A DNA stretch of 36,269 nucleotides from Zhongshania aliphaticivorans (GCF_902705875.1 NZ_CACSIK010000001.1:297356-333624); one strand, 5' to 3'; counted from the stretch's first letter, positions 1 to 8,324 are shown. The notes: generated by a model not told the origin, from the sequence alone. Made by a program: numbers and translations.

Positions 1-3000
1 TTGGCGCCACCCTGAAACGCGGGGAGTTGGTTGATGGTGTCGCGGTTGATGATGATTTCGTGGGTGAGTTGTTTGCCCAGGCGCTCTAGCCATTTACGCT
101 GTGGGGCGGTCCAGCTTTGTTGGCCTAGAATGGTGTTCACGGCCTGTTGTACGCGTTGCTCAAAGGGGATCATGGCTTCGCCTATGGCGGCGCGGCGAAT
201 ATGGCCAATGATGCTGGCGGCAATGTCTTGGTTGGTTTGTTGGCGCCACGCTGATTGCAGGCTGGCTTCGGTGTAGCCCTTGCTGTCGAGCAGCAGGCGA
301 ATGTCTTTAAGTTGCTGGCGAGTGAGGTCGCGGGGCTTATTGACCACGGCGCTGAGGGCGGCTGATTCGTTCATTTGCTGGCGAACAAATTGATTGAAGC
401 TGTCTAGGTAGTCTTGGGGTTTGTCGTATTGGCCGTAGTTTTGTTCGCGCACCAGCAGCTCGTCTTCGTGCTCAGAAATAATCGGTAGCCGCTCGCTGCC
501 CATAATGGCTTTGACTTGAGCGAGTTGGTCGATAAAGCCGCTGTGTTGGTGCAAAAATGCGGCGGCTTGGGTGGGGCCGAGGGTGTGCAAGTGTTGGTGG
601 AGCTTGGCGGGCTCTACGCCCCAGCTGTATTGCAGTTCGTTTAATTTTTCACGGACTTGCGGATTGTTCTCGGCTCTATTCTCTGCCTTGCGTAGCACTT
701 GCATGACTTTTTGGCCGAGCTGACTCAATACGGTGTCGGCGTGGCTGGTGTCGTGGGCTTCGCCGGGTGCGTTTAGGCTTTGCTCTAGTTTGGCGGGGTT
801 GGTGAGTTCGTCGCAAAGTTGTTCTAGGGTGATATTGGGGTTCTTCACCAGTGGCTTCATGGTGGAGACATCTTCTAGTGCGGCGTATATACCTACCGGG
901 TCGTAAATACGAAACACGGTTTTGCCAATCTCGTCGCAGCGGCGGGTGGCGCGGCCGACCATTTGCTCGTACAAGATACGTGAGCGCACGCGACGCAAAA
1001 AGACGATGTGGGCGATTTTGGGTACGTCGATGCCGGTGGTAAGTAGGTCTACGGTAATGGCGATATTGGGGTAGCGCTCGTTTTTGTAGCGGCGTATTAG
1101 CTGGCTGACTTTATCACTTTGGCCGGTAATTTTGGCAACGGCGGCCTCGGGGTAGTCGCCGTTGTAAATGTCGACAAAGGCTTCGTCGAGCAGGCGTTTT
1201 ACCATGTCGGCGTGAAGGTCGGTGGCGCAGAAAATCAGAGTCTTTTCATCACCGAAGGGATCTAGCTCATGGACGAGTTGCTGGCAAATAACCCGGTTGA
1301 AATTCTCATTGATAACGCGGCGGTTGAAGGACTCTACTTCAAAGCCGAGGTCGTCTTCTAACTCTGAGGCTTCAACTTCGCCGGTGGCGGTATTAATGGC
1401 GTGGATGGTGTCGCCTTTATCAAACTTGATACCGTTTTGGCTGAGCAAGGTTTCATAGCGTATGGGTGGCTCGTGATCAATTAGCCAGTCGTCGGCTACT
1501 GCTTCGCGGTAAGAGTAGGTGTAGACCGGTTTGCCAAAAATGTCGCTGGTGTGTTTGGCGGGGGTGGCGGTGAGGCCGACTTTAATGGCATCAAAATAGT
1601 CTAGTACGCGGCGGTAGCTGGACAGGTATTGGCGGGTATCGCGCAGGGCCATTTCGCCATCGGTCATTTCTTGGTCGAGGGTGTAGCCCCGATGCGCTTC
1701 GTCGATGATGATGCAATCAAACTGATCTACCGGCGGTGGATTGTCGCTGCTAAAAATCCGTTTCACCATGGCTTGCACGGTGGCGACTTGGATGCGGGTT
1801 TCGGCTTCGGCGGCCATATCGCCCAGTTCTTTGATATTGTAAATTTTGCTGAGTGGCTGGTTTTGTTCCAATGGCGCTTCATTGAAGGCGTCTATAGCTT
1901 GTTGGCCTAGTGCGCTGCGGTCTACCAAAAACAAAATACGCTTAAAGCGCTCGGCTTTGAGAAAGCGGTACATGAGGCTAATGATGGTGCGGGTTTTACC
2001 GGTACCGGTGGCCATGGCGAGCAGGCATTCGCGTTGTTCGTGCTCTAGCGCTGACTCCACTTCAACGATGGCTTTCTCTTGGTAGTCGCGCAGGCGTAAA
2101 TAGCCGAAGCCTTCATTTTGTAGCTCTTGTTCGGCTTTGTGTTTGTCGCGGGCGAGAAGGTCTAACAAGCCTGCGGGACTGTGAAAGCTTTGCAGGGCGC
2201 GGCTGAGATTGCTGGTTTCTCTCACATCCCGAAACCATGTGCCGGACTGTTCGGCCAGTTGCTTGATGAAGTCGCGGCCATTGCAGGAGTAAACAAAGGG
2301 AATTTGGTAGTGGCCGGTGTTTTCATCGGGCCAGGCAATGGTGCGACCTGCAAGTTGCCACGCGGGAATAATATTGGCATTGGGCGTAAAGCCTTTTGCG
2401 TAGCGCTCGGCTTGGGGGATCATACCTGCCACATTTTTGTTTTCGCGCTTGGCTTCCACCACGGCAATGGGGGTGAGTCCGGCGAATAAAATATAGTCTG
2501 CGGGGCCGGTGACGGTGGGCCATTCGGCAATGGCTTTGTTTTTGCCTTTTTCTGGACGCGTGCCGGATTTATAGCTGAGTTCTTGGCTGTCGGTTTCCCA
2601 GCCGGCATCAATGAGTAACAGGTCAATGACAACGCGGGTGAGTTCTTCGTCCATGACCAGGGTTTTACTGGCGGACTGGGTTTTGTTTTGTACTGCTTGG
2701 CGTTGGTTCTCTATGGGTGAGGGGTTGTCGGCAAGCTGTTGTTTTAGCTCAGCGATTTGCGCTTCGAACTGTGATCTTTGAGTTGAAAGCGCCTGCTCGG
2801 CATCTTCCGCTTGTTGCCTGAACTGCTGGGCCTCTTGATCCATTAATTCGGCGAGCTGCTGGTACTCTACTTTTTCTTGTTCAAGTAGATCGTCACGCTG
2901 CTGGTCAATGTTTTGTTGGTCTGCCTGCGCGCTGTGTTCGGCATTGAGCTGGTCGATTTGTGTTTGCAGGTCTCGCAGTTTTTGACTTGGATCTGGTGGT

Positions 3001-3431
3001 GGCAAGAAAGGACCAGCCTTAAAGGCGGTTTCTTGTTTGCCAAAGGCTCTGTGGTACCAAACGGCGAGCTCTTTACCCACTTTTAGGCCTTGTATGGCCT
3101 CTTTATGCTGGGTTTGAAATTGGTGCGTGGCTTTATTGCCTTCAATGCGTAGAACATGAAAAAGTTTGCGAACATCTGGGTCTAGGTTGATGGCGGGGCA
3201 GAGCCGATAAAGTAAGTCTGCTTGGCTGGTGCTGGCGTCAAAGTCCACGCCCGCGCGTAAGGCAACATCCTGTGCTAAGGCTTCACCGAGTTGCCGCAGT
3301 TTGATGAGCGTGGTGTTAGGGTCGCTGAAAAACGCATTCTCGGCGGTTGTTGCTAGCTGGATCAATATAGGATCGTGTTCACTTAAGAACGCGAAGTTGC
3401 CGCTATTATGGTTTTGTTTGCCCGGCGCCAT
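1..3431 (-). CDS. hsdR: Type I restriction enzyme R subunit (partial, C-terminus beyond window)
   Basis: This is the motor and nuclease subunit of a type I restriction-modification complex: ATP-driven DNA translocation followed by cleavage of unmethylated DNA. The frame is open from ATG 3431 (preceded by GAGGGAACA) to the window edge, about 1143 codons. In order I see a DUF4145-like helical N-terminus (roughly residues 15-125), a long Gln/Glu-rich coiled coil (about 150-250), the HSDR_N nuclease core with VVEAKRE near residue 325, Walker A MATGTGKT near 476, the DEAH box IIIDEAHRGY near 576, GLTATPAK near 621 and the motif VI-like QMVGRATRR near 830. All motifs look intact. The hsdM and hsdS partners would lie outside the window. 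The family is clear; whether the last residues are intact cannot be seen. Confidence 0.93.
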   Translation of the reverse strand, partial: MAPGKQNHNSGNFAFLSEHDPILIQLATTAENAFFSDPNTTLIKLRQLGEALAQDVALRAGVDFDASTSQADLLYRLCPAINLDPDVRKLFHVLRIEGNKATHQFQTQHKEAIQGLKVGKELAVWYHRAFGKQETAFKAGPFLPPPDPSQKLRDLQTQIDQLNAEHSAQADQQNIDQQRDDLLEQEKVEYQQLAELMDQEAQQFRQQAEDAEQALSTQRSQFEAQIAELKQQLADNPSPIENQRQAVQNKTQSASKTLVMDEELTRVVIDLLLIDAGWETDSQELSYKSGTRPEKGKNKAIAEWPTVTGPADYILFAGLTPIAVVEAKRENKNVAGMIPQAERYAKGFTPNANIIPAWQLAGRTIAWPDENTGHYQIPFVYSCNGRDFIKQLAEQSGTWFRDVRETSNLSRALQSFHSPAGLLDLLARDKHKAEQELQNEGFGYLRLRDYQEKAIVEVESALEHEQRECLLAMATGTGKTRTIISLMYRFLKAERFKRILFLVDRSALGQQAIDAFNEAPLEQNQPLSKIYNIKELGDMAAEAETRIQVATVQAMVKRIFSSDNPPPVDQFDCIIIDEAHRGYTLDQEMTDGEMALRDTRQYLSSYRRVLDYFDAIKVGLTATPAKHTSDIFGKPVYTYSYREAVADDWLIDHEPPIRYETLLSQNGIKFDKGDTIHAINTATGEVEASELEDDLGFEVESFNRRVINENFNRVICQQLVHELDPFGDEKTLIFCATDLHADMVKRLLDEAFVDIYNGDYPEAAVAKITGQSDKVSQLIRRYKNERYPNIAITVDLLTTGIDVPKIAHIVFLRRVRSRILYEQMVGRATRRCDEIGKTVFRIYDPVGIYAALEDVSTMKPLVKNPNITLEQLCDELTNPAKLEQSLNAPGEAHDTSHADTVLSQLGQKVMQVLRKAENRAENNPQVREKLNELQYSWGVEPAKLHQHLHTLGPTQAAAFLHQHSGFIDQLAQVKAIMGSERLPIISEHEDELLVREQNYGQYDKPQDYLDSFNQFVRQQMNESAALSAVVNKPRDLTRQQLKDIRLLLDSKGYTEASLQSAWRQQTNQDIAASIIGHIRRAAIGEAMIPFEQRVQQAVNTILGQQSWTAPQRKWLERLGKQLTHEIIINRDTINQLPAFQGGA

Positions 3432-3771
3432 TGTTCCCTCAATGTCATATTGTGCTCTGTATCCGTGACCTTCCGTTTTGTAGGAAGAGCTTTACTCGCC
3501 TTAATGTAACGCACCGGCTATGGAAACAGCAAAAGCTTTAAGTCTGAAAAGTAGATTGTGATTTAACAGGCAATGAACGGTGACTTTTATTGCTCCGGCT
3601 TAAAGTACATTAAACGTTAATTGGTGAGGGGGTTTAGTCTAATCAATTTTATGAGTACAGCGTCTGTAGAGCATATCTAATCCTTTGACCTTATTTGGCA
3701 ACTTCGAGGTGCCATTTCGTAAAAGTGGGTACTATTTGTCGGTTGAGTAATAAAGGTATAATTTATATACC
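3432..3771. other. Intergenic region upstream of hsdR and brnT remnant
   Basis: These 340 bases between the divergent hsdR and the brnT remnant hold no reading frame I can support. They should contain the hsdR promoter (minus strand) and the brnTA promoter (plus strand). An A/T-rich stretch at about 3751-3770 just before the brnT ATG resembles a -10 region, but I cannot fix either promoter with confidence. Confidence 0.5.
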
Positions 3772-4011
3772 ATGATAGAGTTTAATCAAGATAAACGTCT
3801 CGCTAATTTGGCAAGGCATGGAATCGATTTTGTGCAGCGATTTTAATTTACTTGTGTGGCTGCTCGCTCAGATGATGGATCGCGTTTTGTGGTCGTAGGT
3901 AAAATACAAGGTAAGTACTGGTCGGCAGTTATTACCTATCGTGATTCGCGGGTCCGGATTATTTCTGTGCGACGATCACGGCAGGCGGGGGTGGCACTAT
4001 ATGAAGGCTAA
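3772..4011 (+). pseudogene. brnT: BrnT-family ribonuclease toxin, inactivated
   Basis: BrnT is the RelE-fold ribonuclease toxin of the type II BrnT/BrnA pair. Reading from ATG 3772 gives MIEFNQDKRLANLARHGIDF, the standard BrnT opening. TAA at 3844-3846 then stops the frame after 24 residues. The same frame continues with SDDGSRFVVVGKIQGKYWS and RVRIISVRRSRQAG, the BrnT C-terminal core, to TAA 4009-4011. Against the usual length of about 90 residues, some 10-15 residues around the stop (the region after HGIDF) also appear to be missing, so this is both a deletion and a nonsense lesion. The antitoxin gene overlaps its end, as in intact pairs. Confidence 0.8.
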
Positions 4012-4234
4012 CAGCTTTGACAAAAAATTTGATGACAACGAGACAGATATTTTAGATGATCTCGATTTGTCTACGGCGAAACGTACTAATCAGGCGTCAC
4101 GTCGCGTGAATGTGGATTTTCCAGAGTGGATGATTAATTCTTTGGATATGGAGGCGGCCCGTTTAGGCGTGACTCGCCAATCTATTATCAAGGTTTGGTT
4201 GGCTGAGCGGTTGGACAATTCTTCACAACCGTAA
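4001..4234 (+). CDS. brnA: BrnA-family antitoxin (ribbon-helix-helix)
   Basis: This is the 77-residue antitoxin and autorepressor of the BrnT/BrnA module. The C-terminal half contains RVNVDFPEWMINSLDMEAAR and LGVTRQSIIKVWLAERL, the ribbon-helix-helix DNA-binding fold typical of BrnA. I chose ATG 4001 because it overlaps the end of the brnT frame by 11 bases, the usual arrangement; an upstream in-frame start at 3941 would lie inside brnT. The toxin gene is broken while this gene looks intact, so it may now act only as a solitary repressor or cross-neutralising antitoxin (inference). Confidence 0.85.
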   Translation: MKANSFDKKFDDNETDILDDLDLSTAKRTNQASRRVNVDFPEWMINSLDMEAARLGVTRQSIIKVWLAERLDNSSQP

Positions 4235-4261
4235 TGCTATCTAAGTTATCAAGGAAGAAAT

Positions 4262-4687
4262 ATGCGGTTTATCAGCTTGCTACTTGTTCTGGTGGTTGGC
4301 GGTTTCACTTCGGCGTTATCTGCAGAGGTCTATCAGTGGACCGATGCAGATGGCCGTGTTCAATACTCTGACGTAAAACCGCCAGATGGAACACCCTATA
4401 AATCTCGTACCGAATTCGATTTACCCTATGTTCATACGGCTGAGCCTGTTAAACCACAGAAATACAGCCAACCTAAAAAAGTTAAATCGAGTGGGCCTCA
4501 AGCAACACTAATAAAACGGGCTGGGATTGGGCGCTCTCGAGATGATACTTACCCATGTAAAGGTTATCTGGAAACTTTAGAGAGAATTCAAGAAGCAATG
4601 CGTAAAGGTTATAACGTGCGTGAGAGTAATTATTACCATAAGCGAAAGCGTGATATCTCAGAGCGCTACTACAAAGATTGCCGGTAA
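4262..4687 (+). CDS. DUF4124-domain exported protein
   Basis: A 141-residue protein with a clear Sec signal peptide (residues 1 to about 20, MRFISLLLVLVVGGFTSALS, cleaved near LSA-EV). A DUF4124 domain follows at once, shown by VYQWTDADGRVQYSDVKPPD. The C-terminal part is Lys/Arg/Tyr-rich with two Cys (C99-like and the last Cys), possibly forming a disulfide in the periplasm. The function of DUF4124 proteins is not established; they are common envelope proteins in gammaproteobacteria. It stands alone between two toxin-antitoxin loci. Confidence 0.8.
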   Translation: MRFISLLLVLVVGGFTSALSAEVYQWTDADGRVQYSDVKPPDGTPYKSRTEFDLPYVHTAEPVKPQKYSQPKKVKSSGPQATLIKRAGIGRSRDDTYPCKGYLETLERIQEAMRKGYNVRESNYYHKRKRDISERYYKDCR

Positions 4688-4780
4688 CTTTCAATTTTTA
4701 AAGATCAAGGCCGGTGCAGTGACCAGCCTTTGCAATCGACCAAAAATAGGTCTTCTGATATCAGGGTATTGCTACCAAAT

Positions 4781-5071
4781 TCATAGCGATCTACTCGATA
4801 CCCTAAATTGTGGAAGTCCAAGTCTGATCTGACGCATCTTCTTAAAAAAGAGAGCGTTACCCGTTTTGAAACAGGTGTCATTCATTAGTACAAAAAGTGG
4901 TAAAAAATCGGAGTGTTTCGGCATCTGATCAATCGCATTGAGAGGTATTTTGGCATTTAGATAAATACCAATTTTTTCACTATCTCATAGTGTATTTCGT
5001 CGGGCTCTAAAAGCGTCGAAGATAAAGTTACCTAGAGGGCAAGCTGTTTGATCGTATGTGCCAAGTAGCGG
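4781..5071 (-). pseudogene. Unrecognised decayed reading frame
   Basis: The 670 bases between 4688 and 5357 hold no intact gene. On the minus strand one frame, bounded by TAG at 5072-5074 and TGA at 4781-4783, reads protein-like sequence (for example LGNFIFDAFRARRNTL, then a stop, then DSEKIGIYLNAKIPLNAID). The single internal stop and the abrupt frame borders suggest a decayed gene. I do not recognise the family, and it may be chance. A nearby hairpin is listed separately. Confidence 0.22.
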
Positions 5072-5219
5072 CTAGTTTGGATACTTTTCCCAGAATTATA
5101 AGAAAGGCTTCATTGGCTGATAGCGAGGCAAGTACTGCAAAATGTTGATAGCTTTGGCGAGAGCCTGTAGTCAAAATATGGTCAGCGAGGCGTGTTATTT
5201 GTTTTTAATGTAAAAAAAA

Positions 5220-5248
5220 CCAACAAAGTCGATCTGTTGGAGTTTTTT
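5220..5248. terminator. Hairpin with T-tract, probable terminator
   Basis: CCAACA at 5220-5225 pairs with TGTTGG at 5235-5240 over a 9-base loop and is followed by AG and six T. A run of A precedes it, so it could also stop minus-strand transcripts. It lies upstream of the Phd/ParE module. Confidence 0.45.
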
Positions 5249-5357
5249 GGTGGCAATTATCAATATGAAAAGTCGTTCGAGGGAAAGTATCAAAGGACCT
5301 TTTAAATTGACTGACGACCTGTTTTCGGACTATATTTAGTCCTAATGAGAGGTACTT

Positions 5358-5633
5358 ATGAAATTATCAGACCAAATTAAACCTATTAGCTATTTGAAGG
5401 CTCATGCTGCAGAAGTCGTACGTAACCTGTCGACTCAAATGGAGCCCTTGGTGATCACTCAAAACGGTGAGGCTAAGGCTGTAATGCAGGACATCAAAAG
5501 CTATGAGCAAACACAAGAGACTATGGCGCTGCTTAAGATGTTGGCACTGGGTCAGCGTCAGATCGACGAAGGGAAAGTTCAGCCTGCGGGTGATGTTGTT
5601 GCCAAACTTCGTAGCCGGAGCAAGAATCGCTAA
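5358..5633 (+). CDS. Phd/YefM-family antitoxin
   Basis: This 91-residue protein opens with a Phd/YefM DNA-binding domain: IKPISYLKAHAAEVVRNL, then PLVITQNGEAKAVMQDIKSY, the strand-turn pattern of the family. The C-terminal part (about 50-91) is Gln/Lys-rich and probably wraps the toxin. Start ATG 5358 follows GAGAGGTACTT, a good ribosome-binding site. The stop overlaps the toxin start by one base (TAATG), so the two are translationally coupled. As in other Phd-type modules it is expected to repress its own operon. Confidence 0.92.
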   Translation: MKLSDQIKPISYLKAHAAEVVRNLSTQMEPLVITQNGEAKAVMQDIKSYEQTQETMALLKMLALGQRQIDEGKVQPAGDVVAKLRSRSKNR

Positions 5634-5959
5634 TGAGTTATCAGGTATCTCTCACTGACGATGCTGCTTTCGATCTTGAAAATTTATACGACTATATCGA
5701 ATCTCATGATGCGCCCGAAAAAGCTGATTACGTTCTCGACAAAATCGAGGAGGCGTTTTCAAGCCTAGCCAATAATCCAGAGCGCGGAACTTACCCAAAT
5801 GAATTGCTCGCTGTCGGCCTGCGAGAGTATCGCGAGCTCTATTTCAAGCCCTACCGTATTATTTATCGAATTATTGGTAAGCATGTTTATGTGATGGTGA
5901 TCGCTGATGGCCGCCGCGATATGCAATCTCTTCTTCTGCGTCGTTTGCTTCAAGCGTAA
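5633..5959 (+). CDS. RelE/ParE-family toxin
   Basis: A 108-residue RelE/ParE-fold toxin. Visible family features are YQVSLTDDAAFDLENLYDYI at the N-terminus, the PERGTYPNEL loop, LREYRELYFKPYRIIYRI, and VYVMVIADGRRDMQSLLLRRL at the C-terminus. This layout, with the RRDMQSLL-type ending, resembles ParE more than RelE, so the target may be DNA gyrase rather than ribosome-bound mRNA (inference). No lesion is visible and the pair looks functional. Confidence 0.9.
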   Translation: MSYQVSLTDDAAFDLENLYDYIESHDAPEKADYVLDKIEEAFSSLANNPERGTYPNELLAVGLREYRELYFKPYRIIYRIIGKHVYVMVIADGRRDMQSLLLRRLLQA

Positions 5960-6020
5960 ATTATTGCCATATATGATCTTCGTGGCGTAGACAACTCATC
6001 TCAGCTCCAGATTAAACGCT

Positions 6021-6650
6021 GTGCAATCTAACTCCCATTCGTCCTTAGAAAAAGATAATAGCGATCCTTTTGAATCTGTGAACGTCCAATTTATGGCTTG
6101 CGCAGAATTTATCGGGGTTCAGGTCAGTAAAAGGTGGGGGTGGTCGATACCACCTATGAGGATAGAGGGTAGCCCGGTAGTCATATACGGTAGGCTGGTT
6201 TTCGTTCGCTTCTTAATGACTTCTGTCGTGGTTGTGCATCGGCTGGACCGGTTCACCAGAAGCTTGGCTGCTGACAAGGGACTTCATGCCCGTTAGCTTA
6301 CGTTGTTAAGGGTGATCGTTTGGTGGTTGATCAAGTGGATTCGACAATAGTGCAGGAAATTTCACTAGATACACCAGCAATGAATCGATCAATGCGATTC
6401 TTAATGATTTGTATGTGAGAGATGTGAAGACTAAGCGTTGGCGTACTTGAACCGGAAAGCTTAAAACTAGTAAGGCTTTTAATCGCAATGCGATTTATAC
6501 GCTGTTGAAGAATCGAGTCTATTAGGGAGAGATTTTTTGCGGTGGCGCATGGCAAGAAGGTGCGCACGAGCCGTTTATTGATCGTGGCCAATGGAGCGAA
6601 GCTTCTGGGCTTTTAGATACCCGCAGTTGTCGAGGCGAAAGCCGAGTATC
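6021..6650 (+). pseudogene. Large serine recombinase remnant
   Basis: This is a decayed integrase of the large serine recombinase family. In one frame from about 6021 the catalytic domain's C-terminal part is readable: VVVVHRLDRFTRSLAADK near 6223. GDRLVVDQVDSTIVQEI follows near 6311. After a one-base frameshift near 6361 comes FTRYTSNESINAILNDLYV, then a stop after KTKRWRT, then KAFNRNAIYTLLKNRVY, another stop, and GEIFCGGAWQEGAHEPFID near 6530. This matches the recombinase domain order LLKNRVYxGEI...HEPIID. The catalytic-Ser N-terminus and the zinc/coiled-coil C-terminus are missing. It lies just outside the provirus and probably records an older island at this locus. Confidence 0.75.
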
Positions 6651-6731
6651 ATCCGATGAGGGCTGTATGTGCCCCCACTTGTTACCGGGTTTCAATAGAT
6701 GCCCCCAGAACCGTATAGACCATTCAGGCAC

Positions 6732-6756
6732 AAAAAACCCCAGATTTACTGGGGTT
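6732..6756 (-). terminator. Displaced ssrA terminator
   Basis: On the minus strand CCCCAG pairs with CTGGGG over the loop TAAAT (6738-6754) and is followed by TTTTTT (6732-6737), a strong intrinsic terminator. It lies about 35 bases beyond the left att copy in the direction of ssrA transcription. In an empty site it would end the tmRNA transcript; the provirus now separates the two by 13 kb. Confidence 0.8.
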
Positions 6757-6786
6757 CTAGGCCTTCCGTGGTATCTCTCGGAAGTT

Positions 6787-6816
6787 ATTTTGGTGGAGCC
6801 GGCGGGAATTGAACCC
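6787..6816. repeat. attL: left 30-bp att repeat
   Basis: This is identical over 30 bases to 19959-19988. It comprises TTTT plus the last 26 bases of the tmRNA acceptor/T-arm region (GGTGGAGCCGGCGGGAATTG and the next six bases). To the right the sequence diverges into phage DNA; to the left it runs into the host ssrA terminator. Confidence 0.9.
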
Positions 6817-6834
6817 TAATGCCGCATCTTATAA

Positions 6835-6868
6835 ATCAAGCACTTACAACAAAATCAAACACTTACAA
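6835..6868. repeat. Tandem 15-bp repeats beside attL
   Basis: ATCAAGCACTTACAA (6835-6849) and ATCAAACACTTACAA (6854-6868) are direct repeats with one mismatch and a 19-bp period. They lie between attL and the integrase stop codon, a position typical of recombination-factor (Int arm or Xis) binding sites. The function is inferred. Confidence 0.6.
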
Positions 6869-6909
6869 TTCACAACAGGCATCGTAAAGCATGCTAAAGC
6901 GTGTCTATT

Positions 6910-6928
6910 GTGGTCAATTTGTGGACGC
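6910..6928. repeat. Candidate integrase arm-type site, left
   Basis: GTGGTCAATTTGTGGACGC matches 17 of 19 bases of a site at the other end of the provirus (19898-19916), in the same orientation. Each copy contains two GTGGNC units 11 bp apart. In the excised circle the two copies would flank the att core, the layout of arm-type sites for a tyrosine integrase. Confidence 0.6.
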
Positions 6929-7917
6929 TATGCGGCGGGTGTTGTCAGGGGGTTTAGCTTTACGGCTTCGGCTAGGTGACTCGGTGACAGGTGAGCATAG
7001 CGCATGGTCATTGTAATACTGGCGTGTCCTAAAATTCGTTGAAGGCTGATGATATCGCCGCCATTCATCATAAAGTGTGATGCGAAGGTGTGACGCAATA
7101 CGTGGGCAGCTTGGCCCTTGGGTAGTTCTATTGTGGTTCGTGCCAGTGCACGTCTAAACGATGTTAGCGAGCTGCTGAAAAGCTGGCCTTTACCATGTGC
7201 GATTATTTCCCGTTCTAGTTCAGCCGATATCGGAACCGATCTATTACGCTTTGATTTTGTATCAGTGAACGTCAGTTTTCCGCTTTGCAGTTGTCGGCGG
7301 TGTAGGCTTTCGGCTTCGCCCCAACGGCACCCAGTAGAAAGACAGATTTTTGTGATTAATAAAACGTGCTTGTTATCGGACTTGGCGCGTATAGAGTCGA
7401 GCAATTCCGTTATTTGTTGGCCGGTCAAAAACGCAAGTTCATTTTCAGATAGCTTTATGGGTTTAACTGCAGCTAATGGGTTTGGATAGTCGATATGATT
7501 CAGCCGGTGCAGCTCATTAAAAACAGAGTTTAGGTAGCCTAGTTCGTTATTGTGGGTTTTTGGCTGGGCCTCTTTTTTTGCCCTATAGCGTAAATAATGA
7601 TCGGGCTTTATTTGGCTTGCGATGGGGTTATTCATAGCCGAGGTGATCAGGTTCAAAATACTTAGGCGGCGAACCCCATCCGTTAAGTGGTTGCCATGGT
7701 GATCAAACCAAAGTTGGCAGAGTTCAGAGAGTCGGCGGGTGTCGGCAGGCGTCGGGTTCCATTCGCCTTTGTCGGCTTGGGCCTTGGTGAAGGCTTTAAA
7801 GCGCAGGGCTTCGGCTTTAGTCTCAAAGGTTCGGCGCACTCGTCTGCCGTCGCGCCCGTCTGGTCGCATGTCTACTAGCCAGCCTTTTTCGGTTTTTTTT
7901 GGCATGTGCACTCTCAT
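6928..7917 (-). CDS. int: Tyrosine-family phage integrase
   Basis: This 329-residue site-specific recombinase should integrate and excise the provirus at the 3' end of ssrA. An arm-binding-type N-terminus (about 1-55) and a core-binding domain (about 60-150) precede the catalytic domain. The catalytic residues are visible: Arg198 in STGCRWGE, Lys in TDTKSKRNRSVPI (about 221), HVLRHTF with His272 and Arg275, LGH His298, and the nucleophile Tyr307 in MRYAHLS. Start 7917 (MRVHMPKK) is used; Met5 at 7905 is an alternative. It is the gene nearest attL, as usual for integrases. Confidence 0.93.
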   Translation of the reverse strand: MRVHMPKKTEKGWLVDMRPDGRDGRRVRRTFETKAEALRFKAFTKAQADKGEWNPTPADTRRLSELCQLWFDHHGNHLTDGVRRLSILNLITSAMNNPIASQIKPDHYLRYRAKKEAQPKTHNNELGYLNSVFNELHRLNHIDYPNPLAAVKPIKLSENELAFLTGQQITELLDSIRAKSDNKHVLLITKICLSTGCRWGEAESLHRRQLQSGKLTFTDTKSKRNRSVPISAELEREIIAHGKGQLFSSSLTSFRRALARTTIELPKGQAAHVLRHTFASHFMMNGGDIISLQRILGHASITMTMRYAHLSPSHLAEAVKLNPLTTPAA

Positions 7918-8002
7918 TTGCCAGACTAAAAATTACATGTATATTCATACAGTATGAAAAACAAAAAAGCGCTGCTCCTGCTGTGGAGCCATCAAACAGA
8001 CC

Positions 8003-8317
8003 TTAATCGCCTTCTGGCGGTTCGACGTATTCAGGCAAGCTCTTTAGAAATTCGAGGGCGTCCAGTGCTTGAGCCTCGGTTATCTGGTCAAACATCAACC
8101 AAATTGCATATTTTACAAGGCGAGGGTGAGAGCTGATTTTATTAAGAAAGTCGACACTGGTGGACTTATTGCGGCCATTTTCGATCTTGGCTAGTGTCGA
8201 TTGAGGAACGTCGACAAGGTCGCAAAGTTCTTGTTGGCTAAGCCCTTCCGCTTTCCGCAATAGTTTTAACTTATCGCGAAGCGTCATTTCGATAGAAAAA
8301 TTCAATTGAAACTCCAT
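8003..8317 (-). CDS. XRE-family repressor
   Basis: A helix-turn-helix protein of the Cro/C1 type: LRDKLKLLRKAEGLSQQELC, DLVDVPQSTLAKIENGRN. It has about 104 residues from ATG 8317, with a C-terminal helical part (about 60-104). An upstream in-frame Met (8338) would put the start inside the operator palindrome at 8325-8340, so 8317 or Met 8287 is more likely. It is transcribed away from the Cro-like gene at 8420, and the intervening DNA carries two matching palindromes. This is the expected lysogeny repressor. It lacks a LexA-like autoprotease domain, so induction by RecA cleavage is unlikely (inference). Confidence 0.85.
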   Translation of the reverse strand: MEFQLNFSIEMTLRDKLKLLRKAEGLSQQELCDLVDVPQSTLAKIENGRNKSTSVDFLNKISSHPRLVKYAIWLMFDQITEAQALDALEFLKSLPEYVEPPEGD

Positions 8318-8324
8318 TGACGTT

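Noticed and set aside
1629..2489. Several plus-strand frames of 79-102 codons in the first 3.4 kb
   Set aside because: All lie antisense to hsdR, whose motifs are in uninterrupted order on the minus strand.
6787..6816. A partial tRNA gene at the left att copy
   Set aside because: Only the acceptor and T-arm end is present (26 bases); it is the att duplicate of the ssrA 3' end, not a separate RNA gene.
7954..8136. 60-codon plus-strand frame opposite the repressor gene
   Set aside because: It is antisense to the XRE repressor coding sequence, has no family pattern and no good ribosome-binding site.
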